The notes beneath the pieces are model-generated. The model ran no database searches, was not told the DNA's origin, and saw only the letters and a list, made by a program, of their open reading frames with translations. DNA of 64,000 bases, taken from positions 186,001 through 250,000 of the forward strand of contig JAUILN010000009.1 in assembly GCA_030432695.1 (NCBI GenBank), read 5' to 3'. The DNA is from a bacterium (GTDB lineage: Bacteria > Planctomycetota > UBA1135 > UBA2386). Every line of letters begins with the position of its first letter. Position 1 is the first letter of the stretch. Shown here in pieces: positions 16,100 to 25,499 of the stretch. The position numbers and the translations under genes are program-made.

Positions 16100-17164
16100 T
16101 CAGTCGAGGCCGTTGGTCGCGTACCACTTGTCCGGATCGGACTTCAGGCCGGCGAGCATCGTCTCGAGGTCGTCGCGCAGCCGGTGGCAGGGTACCCATC
16201 CCAGCCGGGTCCGCGCCTGTTCGATCGACACCGGGTAATGCGCGTCGGCGATGTCGATCATCCAGGGTTTGATGAACTCGTCGTCGCCGCCGGGCAGCTT
16301 GCCCTTGACGTGGGCGCCGACCTTGGCGAGGGGCTGGGGGATGCGGAGGGTGGTCCAGTCCTTCCCGTGCAGGATCTGGCCCATGCGGTCCTGCAGTTCC
16401 TCGTAGCTCATCAGGTCCGGCTCGCCGATCAGGAAGACCTCCTCGGGACCGAGGTCGTGGCGGCGCCGGATCGCTTCCTGGATCGAGCGCGCCACGTCCT
16501 CGACGTGCACGAACGACTGGCCGTGCTCGGTGCGGCCGGGGAAGAAGTGGCTCTCGAGGGTCTTCTCGTGGATCCGCCTGGCCTGCTGGGCCAGCGGGAT
16601 CGAGCTGCAGTCGTCGTCGTAGACGCCGGCGATGCGCAGGATCACCGCCGGGATGTCGCGGCGGAACTTCCGGATCGCGGCTTCGGCCTCGAGCTTGGAG
16701 CGGGGGTAGTCCCAGTCCGCCTCCAGAGGCGAGTCTTCTTCGATCGGCGGGTCGTCCGCCTCGACCGGCTGCATCACCAGCATGCTGCTGGAGAATACGA
16801 ACTGCTCGACCTCGAAGTCGGCGAGGCCCTCCAGCAGGCGCCGGGTGCCCTGCACGGTGAGCTGGTCGTAGAGCGGGCTCGGCTCGCCCGAGAAGTCGTA
16901 ATAGGCGGCCAGGTGCACCACCGACGCCAGCTGGGTGGTGTGCTCGCGGACATCCCGGAGCGCGCGGTGCAGATCCTGCTCGTCGGTCAGATCGCAGGGG
17001 ATCAGCGTCACGTCCGGCGGCGGCGGTTCGGCCATCGGCAGGTCGAAGCCCAGGATGCGGTAGTCGGCGTGCAGCGCCTCGGCGACGCGGCGGCCGATCC
17101 GGCCCCGGACTCCGGTGATGAGGACGAACGGACGTGGATCGGGAACCGATCGGGTGGCGGTCAT
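16100..17164 (-). CDS. NAD-dependent epimerase/dehydratase (extended SDR)
   Basis: 354 residues with an N-terminal Rossmann fold (FVLITGVRGRIGRRVAEAL, a variant of TGxxGxxG), VVHLAAYYDF, and a YPRSK segment matching the SDR catalytic YxxxK. The family acts on nucleotide sugars or other carbonyl and hydroxyl substrates; the substrate here cannot be told. Its ATG overlaps the stop of the small membrane protein gene (ATGA), placing it third in an operon after the VKOR gene and the membrane protein gene. The longer open frame to 17545 is a shadow of that membrane protein. Confidence 0.85.
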   Translation of the reverse strand: MTATRSVPDPRPFVLITGVRGRIGRRVAEALHADYRILGFDLPMAEPPPPDVTLIPCDLTDEQDLHRALRDVREHTTQLASVVHLAAYYDFSGEPSPLYDQLTVQGTRRLLEGLADFEVEQFVFSSSMLVMQPVEADDPPIEEDSPLEADWDYPRSKLEAEAAIRKFRRDIPAVILRIAGVYDDDCSSIPLAQQARRIHEKTLESHFFPGRTEHGQSFVHVEDVARSIQEAIRRRHDLGPEEVFLIGEPDLMSYEELQDRMGQILHGKDWTTLRIPQPLAKVGAHVKGKLPGGDDEFIKPWMIDIADAHYPVSIEQARTRLGWVPCHRLRDDLETMLAGLKSDPDKWYATNGLD

Positions 17165-17547
17165 GTGGATTCTCCAGTTGGTGTGTCGGTGGTCGGTGGC
17201 TGCCGCTCGGCGATGTGCCGCCAGGCGACGGGCGTTCGGAACGCCGCGGGCGGCACGACCGCGAACATCGCCAGCAGCATCCCGACCGAGATCTCGTTCT
17301 GGCTGGCGAAGCCGGGCGACTCGATGCCGCGGGTCAGCAACCAGCCGTGGACCATGAGTCCGGTGCCGACCGCGAGGATGCCGAGGTGGGCGCGGCGCCA
17401 GGCGGCGCGAAAGCTGGCGGCCGCCAGCAGCAGCGTGAGTCCGCCACCGAGCAGGTGCGCGACGGTCGTGAAGCCGGGATCGGCGGACAGCGCCGGGCTC
17501 GCCAGCAACCATGCGGCGAGCACGATCTCGCACCAGCGTGCCCACAT
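17161..17547 (-). CDS. Small four-helix membrane protein
   Basis: 128 residues with four hydrophobic segments (IVLAAWLLASPALS, LLGGGLTLLLAAASFRAAW, LGILAVGTGLMVHGWLL, EISVGMLLAMFAVVPPA). The layout resembles SPW-repeat or DoxX-like small membrane proteins but no diagnostic residue is certain. It begins 1 bp after the VKOR gene and overlaps the epimerase start, so it is probably co-translated with both. Confidence 0.6.
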   Translation of the reverse strand: MWARWCEIVLAAWLLASPALSADPGFTTVAHLLGGGLTLLLAAASFRAAWRRAHLGILAVGTGLMVHGWLLTRGIESPGFASQNEISVGMLLAMFAVVPPAAFRTPVAWRHIAERQPPTTDTPTGEST

Positions 17548-17548
17548 G

Positions 17549-18199
17549 TCAGGCCGCCTCCTGCGCGGCTCGCGACGGCCGGCCCCAGAAGCAGTCCCAC
17601 AGCACGCGGCGGTCGCGGCTATGGCGCCAGACGCGCCGTAGATACAGCACGCTCGAGGCGACCTCGTCGAAGGCCATCACGATGAGGATCACCGAGATCA
17701 GCGCGGTGGCGAGGCACAGCGTGCACCACGAGCCGACCACCGTGCCCTGCAGGATCACCAGCACGATCGACACGATGCCGAGCGGGATCACGTCGATGCC
17801 GAACAGCACCACCATCCAGGGACGGAACTGCCAGCGACGCGTCGAGCCGGCGAGTCCGAAGATCGCGTCGCCGAGATAGGCGAAGGCGCCGAGTGCACCA
17901 TCGGGGATGCCGATCCAGCCGCGCATCGTTTCCGACGCATCGGAGTCGAGCACCTTCTGGGTCTGGTCGCCGAAGAACGGATCCCAGACCCAATCGACGA
18001 CGCGCCATTGGTAGAGCGCGAGCCAGGTGCTGATCGCGAAGGCCACCATGGCCAGGGCGCAGATCGGCAGGCGCTGGCTCCAGGCCGAGGGGTTGTAGGA
18101 CCACGGCTCGGCCGGGGCGTCCAGATCGAGTCCGCGTGCGCCGGCTACACCGGTGGGCTGGTTGGCGGCTTGGGTCCGCATGGCGGCGCCGCGGCGCAA
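17549..18199 (-). CDS. Vitamin K epoxide reductase (VKOR) family membrane protein
   Basis: 216 residues (an alternative ATG at 18181 gives 210). Four or more transmembrane helices (LPICALAMVAFAISTWLALYQW, FRPWMVVLFGIDVIPLGIVSIVLVILQG, WCTLCLATALISVILIVMAF). The WCTLC motif is the CxxC redox pair of VKOR, which uses quinone to re-oxidise thiol-disulfide partners; the usual extra pair of loop cysteines is not visible. It is the first gene of the VKOR, membrane protein, epimerase operon. Confidence 0.75.
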   Translation of the reverse strand: MRRGAAMRTQAANQPTGVAGARGLDLDAPAEPWSYNPSAWSQRLPICALAMVAFAISTWLALYQWRVVDWVWDPFFGDQTQKVLDSDASETMRGWIGIPDGALGAFAYLGDAIFGLAGSTRRWQFRPWMVVLFGIDVIPLGIVSIVLVILQGTVVGSWCTLCLATALISVILIVMAFDEVASSVLYLRRVWRHSRDRRVLWDCFWGRPSRAAQEAA

Positions 18200-18338
18200 G
18201 GCGCATGCCTCGCGCGCCAGGCGGCCTGGCAGCCGTTCGGGCGCGTTCTGGGCGCCGGAGAACGGTGGGATCTCCCGTTCCGCGCGTCCAGAGTGTTCAA
18301 AGTGCCACGCGTCGGCACCCGGTCGCGCGTCGTCCGGT

Positions 18339-19928
18339 TTACCGCGCGGTGTCGCCGTACTGGGCGCGCAGCTCGCCGAGGCGGACGGCGAGGTTGGTGA
18401 TCACACCGTGGTAGGCGGGATCGTCGTAGACGTTGTGCAGCTCGTCTGGGTCGCGGACCAGGTCGTACAGCTCCCACTCGTCGGTCTGGTAGAAGTGCAT
18501 GAGCTTGTAGCGGTCGGTGCGCACGCCGTAGTGGCGGGCCACCTGGTGGACGGCCGGGAACTCGTAGTAGTGGTAGTAGAGGGCGTCGCGCCACTCGAGA
18601 TCGTCTCCCGCGCCGTCATCACTTCGACTGCGCAGCAGCGGCACCAGCGAGACGCCCTGCATGTCGTCGGGGATGGGGGCGCCGGCGACGTCGAGGAAGG
18701 TCTCGGCGTAGTCGAGGTTCTGGACCAGCCGGGTCTCCTCGCGGCCGCCTTCGGTCACGCCGGGCCAATGGACCACCAGCGGCATCTTCATCGACTCCTC
18801 GTACATCCACCGCTTGTCGTACCAGCCGTGGTCGCCGAGGTAGAAGCCCTGGTCCGACGAGTAGATGACGATGGTGTTCTCGGCGAGATCGTTGTCGGCG
18901 AGCCACTGGCGCAGGCGGCCGAGGCTCTCGTCGACGCCCTTGATGCAGGCCAGGTAGTTGCGCATGTAGCGCTGGTACTTCCACTCCACCAGCGCGCGGC
19001 CGCTGAGATCCGCGTTGCGGAACGCCTCGTTCTCGGGGGCGAACGCGTCGATCCAGGTCTGGCGCTGCTCGGGCGTCATCCGCCGCAGGTTGGCGTGGCC
19101 GGAGCGGTCGGTGGCGGAGCCCGCGGCGAAGCGCTCGTCGGGGTCCACGAACAGGTCGTAGACCAGGTTCATGTGCCGCTCGATCGTCATCTCCTGGGCG
19201 CGCGCCGGGCTGGCATTGTCGAGCCACTGGTCGAATAGCGTCGCGGGCTTCGGGATCTCGACCTCGGCATACAGGCGCAGGTGCCGCGGCGCGGGCATCC
19301 AGTTGCGGTGCGGAGCCTTGTGCTGGCACATCAGCATCCAGGGCCGATCATCGTCCTTGTTCTGCTCCAGCCACTCCACCGCGAGGTCGGTCACCACGTC
19401 GGTGCAATAGCCCTCGATCTCCCGCCGTCCCTCGGCGTTGATCATCACCGGGTTGTAGTAGGCGCCCTGGCCGGGCAGCACGTCCCAGTAGTCGAAACCC
19501 TGCGGGTCGGAGTTCAGGTGCCACTTGCCGATGATCGCGGTGCGATAGCCGACCTTCTGCAGCATCTTGGGGAACGTCGGCTGGTCCGGATCGAAGCGCT
19601 CGCCGTTCCTGCGGAAGCCGTTCACGTGGCTGTGCTTGCCGGTGAGGATCACCGCGCGGCTCGGCCCACACAGCGAGTTGGTGCAGAACGCATTGCGGAA
19701 CAGTACGCCGTCTGCCGCCAATGCATCGATGTTCGGCGTCGGGTCGAGGCCGGCGAGGCGGCCGCCGTAGGCGCCGATGGCGTGCGGCGCGTGGTCGTCG
19801 CTGAACACGAACAGGATGTTCGGCCGCCGCGGGCTCTGTTGGGCCGCACCGTCGGTGGTCGCGGCACCGAGGATCAGCAGACTGAGGGCGAGGGAGAGGA
19901 GTGCGTGCGGCGTGCGGAGCGGCGGCAT
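18339..19928 (-). CDS. Secreted type I sulfatase
   Basis: 529 residues from the ATG at 19928; the frame extends upstream to 19985 but only this start places the signal peptide (HALLSLALSLLILGAATTDGAA) at the N-terminus. Metal-binding NILFVFSDDHAP is followed by NSLCGPSRAVILTGKHSHVNG, where Cys87 in CGPSR is the residue converted to formylglycine, then GKWHL and YSSDQGFYLGDHGWYDKRWMYEESMKMPLVVHWPG. It hydrolyses sulfate esters, probably of algal or marine polysaccharides, in the periplasm. An ordinary sulfatase-maturing enzyme would be needed elsewhere; the FGE-fold DGR targets are not suited to this. Confidence 0.92.
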   Translation of the reverse strand: MPPLRTPHALLSLALSLLILGAATTDGAAQQSPRRPNILFVFSDDHAPHAIGAYGGRLAGLDPTPNIDALAADGVLFRNAFCTNSLCGPSRAVILTGKHSHVNGFRRNGERFDPDQPTFPKMLQKVGYRTAIIGKWHLNSDPQGFDYWDVLPGQGAYYNPVMINAEGRREIEGYCTDVVTDLAVEWLEQNKDDDRPWMLMCQHKAPHRNWMPAPRHLRLYAEVEIPKPATLFDQWLDNASPARAQEMTIERHMNLVYDLFVDPDERFAAGSATDRSGHANLRRMTPEQRQTWIDAFAPENEAFRNADLSGRALVEWKYQRYMRNYLACIKGVDESLGRLRQWLADNDLAENTIVIYSSDQGFYLGDHGWYDKRWMYEESMKMPLVVHWPGVTEGGREETRLVQNLDYAETFLDVAGAPIPDDMQGVSLVPLLRSRSDDGAGDDLEWRDALYYHYYEFPAVHQVARHYGVRTDRYKLMHFYQTDEWELYDLVRDPDELHNVYDDPAYHGVITNLAVRLGELRAQYGDTAR

Positions 19929-20021
19929 GTTCGTCGACTCGGATCGGAGGACAGGAGTCGACATCCTGCGGGATCGTGGCGGCACACGGCAGGGCGTGGG
20001 CCGGAAAACCGCCGCGCGCGG

Positions 20022-21185
20022 TCAGGCTCCCGGGTCCTGCGGAGTCCGCGCGATCCGTGCCGGGAACCGCACGACGAAGGTCGTCCCGTGCTCCGGTTCC
20101 GACTCCACCTTGACGGAGCCGCCGCACTCCTGCAGTACCTCGGCGACGATCGACAGGCCGAGCCCGCGCCCCTTGGCCTCGTGCTTGGTGGTCACGAACT
20201 CGTCGAAGATCCGCTCGCGGACCGCGGGCGCGATGCCGTGGCCGTCGTCCTGGACCGCGATGGCGACCTCGCTGCGGTCGAAGTCGATCCAGGAACGGAT
20301 CGCGCACGAACCCGCGCCGTGGATCGCATCGCGTGCATTGCTGGCCAGGTTCAGGAGCACCTGCTCGAAGCGGATCGGTTCGAGCACCACGACGGCCGGA
20401 GCGTGTTCACAGGTCACGTCCAGCCGGATCTTCTCGCCCAGGATCCGCTGCAGGATGGGAACCATCGCGCGGATCGTCGCGACGACCTCGGTCTCGCGCC
20501 GTCGGCTGGCGGAGGGCTGCAGGGTCTCGGCCATCTGCGAGGTCAGCTGCGCGCCCTTGGTGACCAGCCTCGAAAGGTCGTCGCCGAGTTCCCGCTCGCG
20601 TTCTCCCGCGGCGATCTCGAGGTCTGCGGCAACGCCGGAGATCGCCTGCAGCAGGTTGTTGAAGTCGTGCGCGACCCGTGCGGCGACGCCGCTGAGCATC
20701 TCGGCCCGCTGACGACGGATCCGTTCGCGTTGCAGTCGGCGCTCGCGGGTCACGTCGAGGATCACGCCCTCGAGGATGCTGCGGTCGTCGGTGGGGTGCA
20801 GCGCCGCGCCGGCGTCGGCACACCAGCGCCAGTCGCCCGTCGCATTGCGCACCCGATAGACCGCCCGGAAGCACTGCCCGGCCTCGACGGCCTCGGCGAC
20901 CACTCGCTGGACGTCGGCTCGGTCGTCGGGGTGGATCAGCGACTCCCAGTCGAACCCGGGAGCGATCACCTGTGAGGGCAGGTAACCGAGCACCTGCTGG
21001 ATCCGGTCGCTGACGAACTCCATCGGCCAGCCGGCCTCGTTGCGGCAGCGGTAGACGAATCCCGGCACCGCGCCGAGCAGCAAGCCCAGCGCGCCGTGGG
21101 CGGCGGTCGAGATTCCAGCGACCTCATCGGACTTCAGCCAGTTCTCCAGTTCCGACGTGGATCTGCGCGGTCGCTCCTCGCTCAT
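20022..21185 (-). CDS. PAS-domain sensor histidine kinase
   Basis: 387 residues without a transmembrane helix, so probably cytoplasmic. A PAS fold (GLLLGAVPGFVYRCRNEAGWPMEFVSDRIQQVLGY..HPDDRADVQRVV..) with its PAC tail (GVILDVTRERRLQ) leads to the dimerisation helix with the phospho-acceptor His in RVAHDFNNLLQAI. The ATPase domain has N-box NLASNARDAI, DDGHGI, GRGLGLSIVAEVL and GGSVKVESEPEHGTTF. The ATG at 21185 is chosen because the longer frame overlaps the neighbouring gene out of phase with its coding sense. No response regulator lies next to it. Confidence 0.88.
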   Translation of the reverse strand: MSEERPRRSTSELENWLKSDEVAGISTAAHGALGLLLGAVPGFVYRCRNEAGWPMEFVSDRIQQVLGYLPSQVIAPGFDWESLIHPDDRADVQRVVAEAVEAGQCFRAVYRVRNATGDWRWCADAGAALHPTDDRSILEGVILDVTRERRLQRERIRRQRAEMLSGVAARVAHDFNNLLQAISGVAADLEIAAGERERELGDDLSRLVTKGAQLTSQMAETLQPSASRRRETEVVATIRAMVPILQRILGEKIRLDVTCEHAPAVVVLEPIRFEQVLLNLASNARDAIHGAGSCAIRSWIDFDRSEVAIAVQDDGHGIAPAVRERIFDEFVTTKHEAKGRGLGLSIVAEVLQECGGSVKVESEPEHGTTFVVRFPARIARTPQDPGA

Positions 21186-21298
21186 GGTGGGCACCTCGGG
21201 GAGGCAGGTGGGCCATGGGGCAAGTCGGATCGTGCGGCGCGGAATCGCCCATGGCAAGGTCAATAAGAAGTTCTTTACGAGGCCTCGCCCGCACGGAT

Positions 21299-22564
21299 TC
21301 AGAACCTCCAGTTCACCCACATGGCGAAGTAGTCCACGTCGTCCCCATTCCCATCCCGAACGACAGGACCGGCCTCGAGGTGGGTGAATGCCGCGTCGAA
21401 GGTCCATTTCGGGCACAGTTCCCAGGTGAGCGCCAGGGAGATCGAGTGGCCGATGAAGCGCGCATCGCTCGCCGCGCCCGGGATCGAGGCGACTCCGGGA
21501 GGGACGTAGACGGCGTCGTCCGTACTGAAGCGCCACAGGAAGTCCCACATGGCGAACAGTCGCAGATCGTCGGTCAGGTCGATGCGCAGATTGGGGTTGG
21601 CGTCGAGCAGGTTCGCCGGTGCGAAGATCGCCGCCTCGTTGAAGTAGCTGTTGTTGGGATAGAGGGCGTCGAACGTCTGGTTCACGTCGTCGCCCGGTCC
21701 CTCGTCGCCGGAGATCGCGTCGAGTCGGATCCCGGGGGTGAGGCGAGTGCCGGTCAGCGGCGCTTCCAGCACCGCGCTCACGGTCCAGGCGCGGATCGCC
21801 ACGTCGTCGGTCTCGCCCAACTGCCACACGGCTTCGAGGTCGGCGTCGAACGGTCCGAGCCGTCCGTCGAAGCGTGCGCCGAACGAGTGACGGATCTCCA
21901 CGGATCCCGCGGCCTCGACGACGCGCGACCCGTCGCGTGCGCGTCCCAGGTAGTACACCTCGAAGGCCGGGCCGTCCGTCGCCGCGAAGCGCTGGTGCAC
22001 ACCCCAGAACAGCTCGTCGGTCGAGAGGTCGTCGTCGAACACGCCGGTGTCCGAGCGGACCGGTGCGAGCCCGAACACGTCGAGCCGCGAGCCATCTCCG
22101 GCGAGGTCGCCCTCGCTGAACCGCAGACCGTCGAAAGCCAGTCGCACGTTGGGGCCTTCGCGATACGACACCAGCCGACCGCGCCCGAACGCGAGTTCCT
22201 GGCGGCCGCCCCGCAGGCGGAGCCCGGTGTCGGGCGTCCAGTCGACCATCGCCTTCTGCACGCCGAGTCGGTCCTCGTCGAGCGGTGAGATCTCGCCTTC
22301 CTTGCCGAGCGCCAACGCCGAGACCAGCTCGGCATCCAGCGCGAGACCTTCCTCCCACTGGGCGCGACCGCCGAGCTGGACGCGTTGCAATACGTAGGAG
22401 TCCGAGTGTGGCGGGTCGAAGCCGAACTCGCGGTTGGTGTAGTGCTCGAACTGTTCGCGGATGCGGCCTCGGCCCGTCAGTTCGGGTGACGAACCGCAGC
22501 CGTCGCCGAGCAACGCCGCCAGGCCGGCAGCCGCGACGCCGACCGGGCTATGGCGTCCGGTCAT
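21299..22564 (-). CDS. Alginate-export-type outer membrane beta-barrel protein
   Basis: 421 residues with a short hydrophobic start (VGVAAAGLAALLG). Alternating beta strands rich in aromatic residues end in a terminal FAMWVNWRF, the C-terminal aromatic signature of barrel proteins. Segments such as LRLRGGRQELAFGRGRLVSYREGPNVRLAFDGLRF match the alginate_export porin family. The ATG overlaps the amidohydrolase stop (ATGA). It likely gives small or anionic solutes a path across the outer membrane; the substrate is unknown. Confidence 0.75.
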   Translation of the reverse strand: MTGRHSPVGVAAAGLAALLGDGCGSSPELTGRGRIREQFEHYTNREFGFDPPHSDSYVLQRVQLGGRAQWEEGLALDAELVSALALGKEGEISPLDEDRLGVQKAMVDWTPDTGLRLRGGRQELAFGRGRLVSYREGPNVRLAFDGLRFSEGDLAGDGSRLDVFGLAPVRSDTGVFDDDLSTDELFWGVHQRFAATDGPAFEVYYLGRARDGSRVVEAAGSVEIRHSFGARFDGRLGPFDADLEAVWQLGETDDVAIRAWTVSAVLEAPLTGTRLTPGIRLDAISGDEGPGDDVNQTFDALYPNNSYFNEAAIFAPANLLDANPNLRIDLTDDLRLFAMWDFLWRFSTDDAVYVPPGVASIPGAASDARFIGHSISLALTWELCPKWTFDAAFTHLEAGPVVRDGNGDDVDYFAMWVNWRF

Positions 22565-24405
22565 CGGGCCGATTCCGTGGCAGACGCACGGGCCGGCTCG
22601 CCGCGCTTCCATGCGCCGCCGAAGCGGGCCTGTGGCGACCATGCAGGGCTCACCGCTGGCATCGGCGGAGCCAGGGTCGCGAACTCGGCCGCGCCGTGCA
22701 CGACCCGACCGCCGACCACGGTGAGCACCGACTCGATGCCGGCGATCCGCTCCTCGGCCACCGTGAAGTAGTCCTCGCTCAGCACCGCGAGGTCGGCGAG
22801 CCGACCGGGTTCGAGGCGGCCCAGCCGGTCCTCGGCGCCGGCGAACCAGGCGCTGCCGTGCGTGAACAGGCGCAGCGCCTCGTCGCGGGTCAGACGGTTC
22901 GACTGCGGATAGAGCTGCGTGCCGCCGACCGTGCGGCCGGTCACCATCCAGGCCAGCGACACCCACGGGTCGTAGCTCGACACGCGCGTCGCGTCGGTGC
23001 CCGCGCCGAGCGGGATGCCCGAGTCGACCAGCGCGCGCAGCGGCGGAGCCTGCGCGGTGATCTCCGCGCCGTAGCGGGCCAGGAAGTCCTCGCCGGCGAA
23101 CGCCATCCGGTCCTGGATCGCGATGCCGCCACCGAGCGCCGCGATCGCGTCGATCTGCTCCGGGCGGATCGTCTCGGCGTGGTCGATCGCCCAGCGCAGC
23201 CCGTCGAATGGCGTGGTCGCGTCGACGCGCTGCAGCACGGCGAGGATCCGCTCGATGCTCTGGCCGTAGGTGGCGTGGATGCGGAACGGCCAGCGTGAAC
23301 CGACCAACAGGCGGGCGACGGCGTGCAGCTCGGCATCCATCGCCTGCTTCAGAATCGGCCGCGCGGCGAGGAAGTTCTCGTAGTCGCCGGCCGACCACAC
23401 CAGGAACTCGCCGCCGCCGCGCAGGCTGTAGCCGCGTGGTGCGGCACCCGCCGAGGCGGTGTCGGCGATCCAGCTCTCGAAGTCGCGGTACTCCTGGCCC
23501 GGTCGCTGCGGAAACAGGTAGTAGAAGATGCGGAGCGGCAGGCGGTCCTGCGCCGCGAGTTCCTGCGTCGCGCCGTAGTCGTCCGGGAACTGGTGCCCGC
23601 CGCCGCCGGCGTCGACGGCGCCGGTCAGCCCGAGTCGATTCAGCTCGCGGTAGTAGTGGATCGTCGAGTTGAGTCGGTCGACCTCGGCGAGTTGCGGCAG
23701 GCTGCCGATCGTCTGGTAGAGGATCACCGGGCTCGGTTCGGCGAGCAGCCGACCGGTCGGGGCTCCGTCTGCGCCGAGCTCGTAGCGGGTCCCGTCGGGT
23801 GCCGGGGTCGCGGCGGTGATCCCGAGCGCGCGCATGCCGGCGTGGTTGAGCAGGCCCTGGCTGTAGAGGTAGAGCACGAAGACCGGCGTCTCGGGTGCCG
23901 CGGCGTCGAGCTCGGCGATGGTTGGCATCCGCCGTTCGGCGAACTGGTGCGGCGACCACCCGCCGATCACCCGGACCCACTGGCCGGCCGGCGTGCGCCG
24001 CGCCTGCTCGGCGAGCATCGCGAGCGCCTGCTTCAGCGTCGGTACTCCCTCCCAGCGCAGCTCGAGGTTGTAGAAGCGCCCGCCGCGGATCGCGTGCAGA
24101 TGCGAGTCGATCAGGCCGGGGATCACCGTGCGGCCGCCGAGGTCGATGAAGCGGGCGTCGGGTGCGGCGCGGGCGATCACCTCCTGGTCGGTGCCGGTGG
24201 CGAGGATCCGGCCACCGGCGATCGCGAGGCCGGTCACGACCGTCCGGTCGGAGTCCATCGTGTGCACGTGGCCGTGGTGCAGGACCAGCGTGGCTCGCTC
24301 GGACATTGCGTCCTGACCGCGGGTGGTGCTGGCGGTGAAGGCGAGGAGGAGGGATAGCGCGACCGCGTGTAGGGGTGCGCTCTTCGGTCGGTGGAGGGTG
24401 GTCAT
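22561..24405 (-). CDS. Secreted YtcJ-like metal-dependent amidohydrolase
   Basis: 614 residues with a signal peptide (LHAVALSLLLAFTASTTRG). The amidohydrolase_3 pattern is clear: VIPGLIDSHLHAIRGG gives the HxH metal ligands, RWAIDHAETIRPEQ and GAGTDATRVSSYDPW follow, and LEPGRLADLAVLSEDYFTV lies near the end. It hydrolyses an amide or ester substrate that cannot be named from sequence. It is coupled to the downstream porin gene and diverges from the isochorismatase gene across 189 bp that must hold both promoters. Confidence 0.85.
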   Translation of the reverse strand: MTTLHRPKSAPLHAVALSLLLAFTASTTRGQDAMSERATLVLHHGHVHTMDSDRTVVTGLAIAGGRILATGTDQEVIARAAPDARFIDLGGRTVIPGLIDSHLHAIRGGRFYNLELRWEGVPTLKQALAMLAEQARRTPAGQWVRVIGGWSPHQFAERRMPTIAELDAAAPETPVFVLYLYSQGLLNHAGMRALGITAATPAPDGTRYELGADGAPTGRLLAEPSPVILYQTIGSLPQLAEVDRLNSTIHYYRELNRLGLTGAVDAGGGGHQFPDDYGATQELAAQDRLPLRIFYYLFPQRPGQEYRDFESWIADTASAGAAPRGYSLRGGGEFLVWSAGDYENFLAARPILKQAMDAELHAVARLLVGSRWPFRIHATYGQSIERILAVLQRVDATTPFDGLRWAIDHAETIRPEQIDAIAALGGGIAIQDRMAFAGEDFLARYGAEITAQAPPLRALVDSGIPLGAGTDATRVSSYDPWVSLAWMVTGRTVGGTQLYPQSNRLTRDEALRLFTHGSAWFAGAEDRLGRLEPGRLADLAVLSEDYFTVAEERIAGIESVLTVVGGRVVHGAAEFATLAPPMPAVSPAWSPQARFGGAWKRGEPARASATESAR

Positions 24406-24594
24406 CGCTGCGGATCGAGTCCTGAGGCGACGGCCGGACCGACCGCGGGCCAGATCGGTGCGCGGATCGGATCCGGAAAACCGCAGGCCCCTGGCCCCGG
24501 TGGTCGCTCCATGTCGCCTCGCTGCTCGCCGCGCGGTGGCAGGGTGTCGCCGCGCCGCGATCGACTCCCTTCCGACCTCACGACTCCAGGAACC

Positions 24595-25362
24595 ATGAAG
24601 CTCCTGCACGGGACCCTCACCACCCTCTCCACCGTGACCCTGCTGGCCTGCGGCACCGCGGTCTCGGTCTCCCACTCACGCGCTGCCGGCGGCGAGGCCT
24701 CCGGGCTCGTCACGACCGCGACGGCCGCCGGCAAGCTCGAACTGCTGACCCCCGACAACTGCGCGTTGGTGCTGATCGATCACCAGCCGCAGATGGCGTT
24801 CGGCGTGCAGTCGATCGATCGGCAGCTCCTGAAGAACAACACCGTCGCGCTCGCCAGGTCGGCCAAGGCGCACGGCGTGCCGACGATCCTCACCGCGGTG
24901 GCCAGCAAGACCTTCAGCGGACCGATCTGGCCGGAGATCCAGGCCGCGTTCCCCGACCAGGAGCCGATCGAGCGCACCAGCATGAACAGTTGGGACAACG
25001 CGGCGTTCCGCGCCGCGATCGAGGCCACCGGCCGCAAGAAGATCGTGATCGCAGCGCTCTGGACCGAGGTCTGCCTGACGATGCCGACGCTCGAGATGCT
25101 CGCCGAGGGCTACGAGATCTACTTCGTCGAAGACGCCTGCGGCGGCACCAGCCAGGCAGCCCACGACATGGCCATCCAGCGCATCACCCAGGCCGGGGCC
25201 GTGCCGATGACCTGGCAGCAGACCCTGCTCGAGTGGCAGCGGGACTGGGCGCGGCAGGAGACCTATGCGGCGACCACCGGCATCGCCCGGGAGTTCGGCG
25301 GCGCCTACGGCATGGGCATCGACTACGCCAAGGCGATGTTCGGCGGGCACGAGGGCAAGTGA
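24595..25362 (+). CDS. Isochorismatase-family (cysteine) hydrolase, exported
   Basis: 255 residues. The start (MKLLHGTLTTLSTVTLLAC) looks like a signal peptide with a LLAC lipobox. The mature domain has the Asp-Lys-Cys triad of the family: Asp in CALVLIDHQPQMAF, Lys in AVASKTFSGP and Cys in ALWTEVCLTMP. It resembles YcaC-type hydrolases, whose substrates are mostly unknown. The ATG at 24595 is preferred over 24391 because the signal peptide begins there and AGGA lies just upstream. Confidence 0.85.
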   Translation: MKLLHGTLTTLSTVTLLACGTAVSVSHSRAAGGEASGLVTTATAAGKLELLTPDNCALVLIDHQPQMAFGVQSIDRQLLKNNTVALARSAKAHGVPTILTAVASKTFSGPIWPEIQAAFPDQEPIERTSMNSWDNAAFRAAIEATGRKKIVIAALWTEVCLTMPTLEMLAEGYEIYFVEDACGGTSQAAHDMAIQRITQAGAVPMTWQQTLLEWQRDWARQETYAATTGIAREFGGAYGMGIDYAKAMFGGHEGK

Positions 25363-25485
25363 ACCGATGTCGGGCGGCAGCCCGGCTTCCGCCCGAGTCC
25401 ATCGATCCAGCCGCATCCATGACCTCGCTCGCTACGATCCCGAGCCGACGCGCGCCTGCGACCCTGCCGGCGTGGTCGGCCCGCG

Positions 25486-25491
25486 AGGAGG
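25486..25491 (+). promoter_or_regulatory. Ribosome binding site AGGAGG for the sigma factor
   Basis: AGGAGG lies 8 bases before the ATG at 25500 and decides that start over the in-frame ATG at 25420. Confidence 0.7.
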
Positions 25492-25499
25492 TCCCGGCG

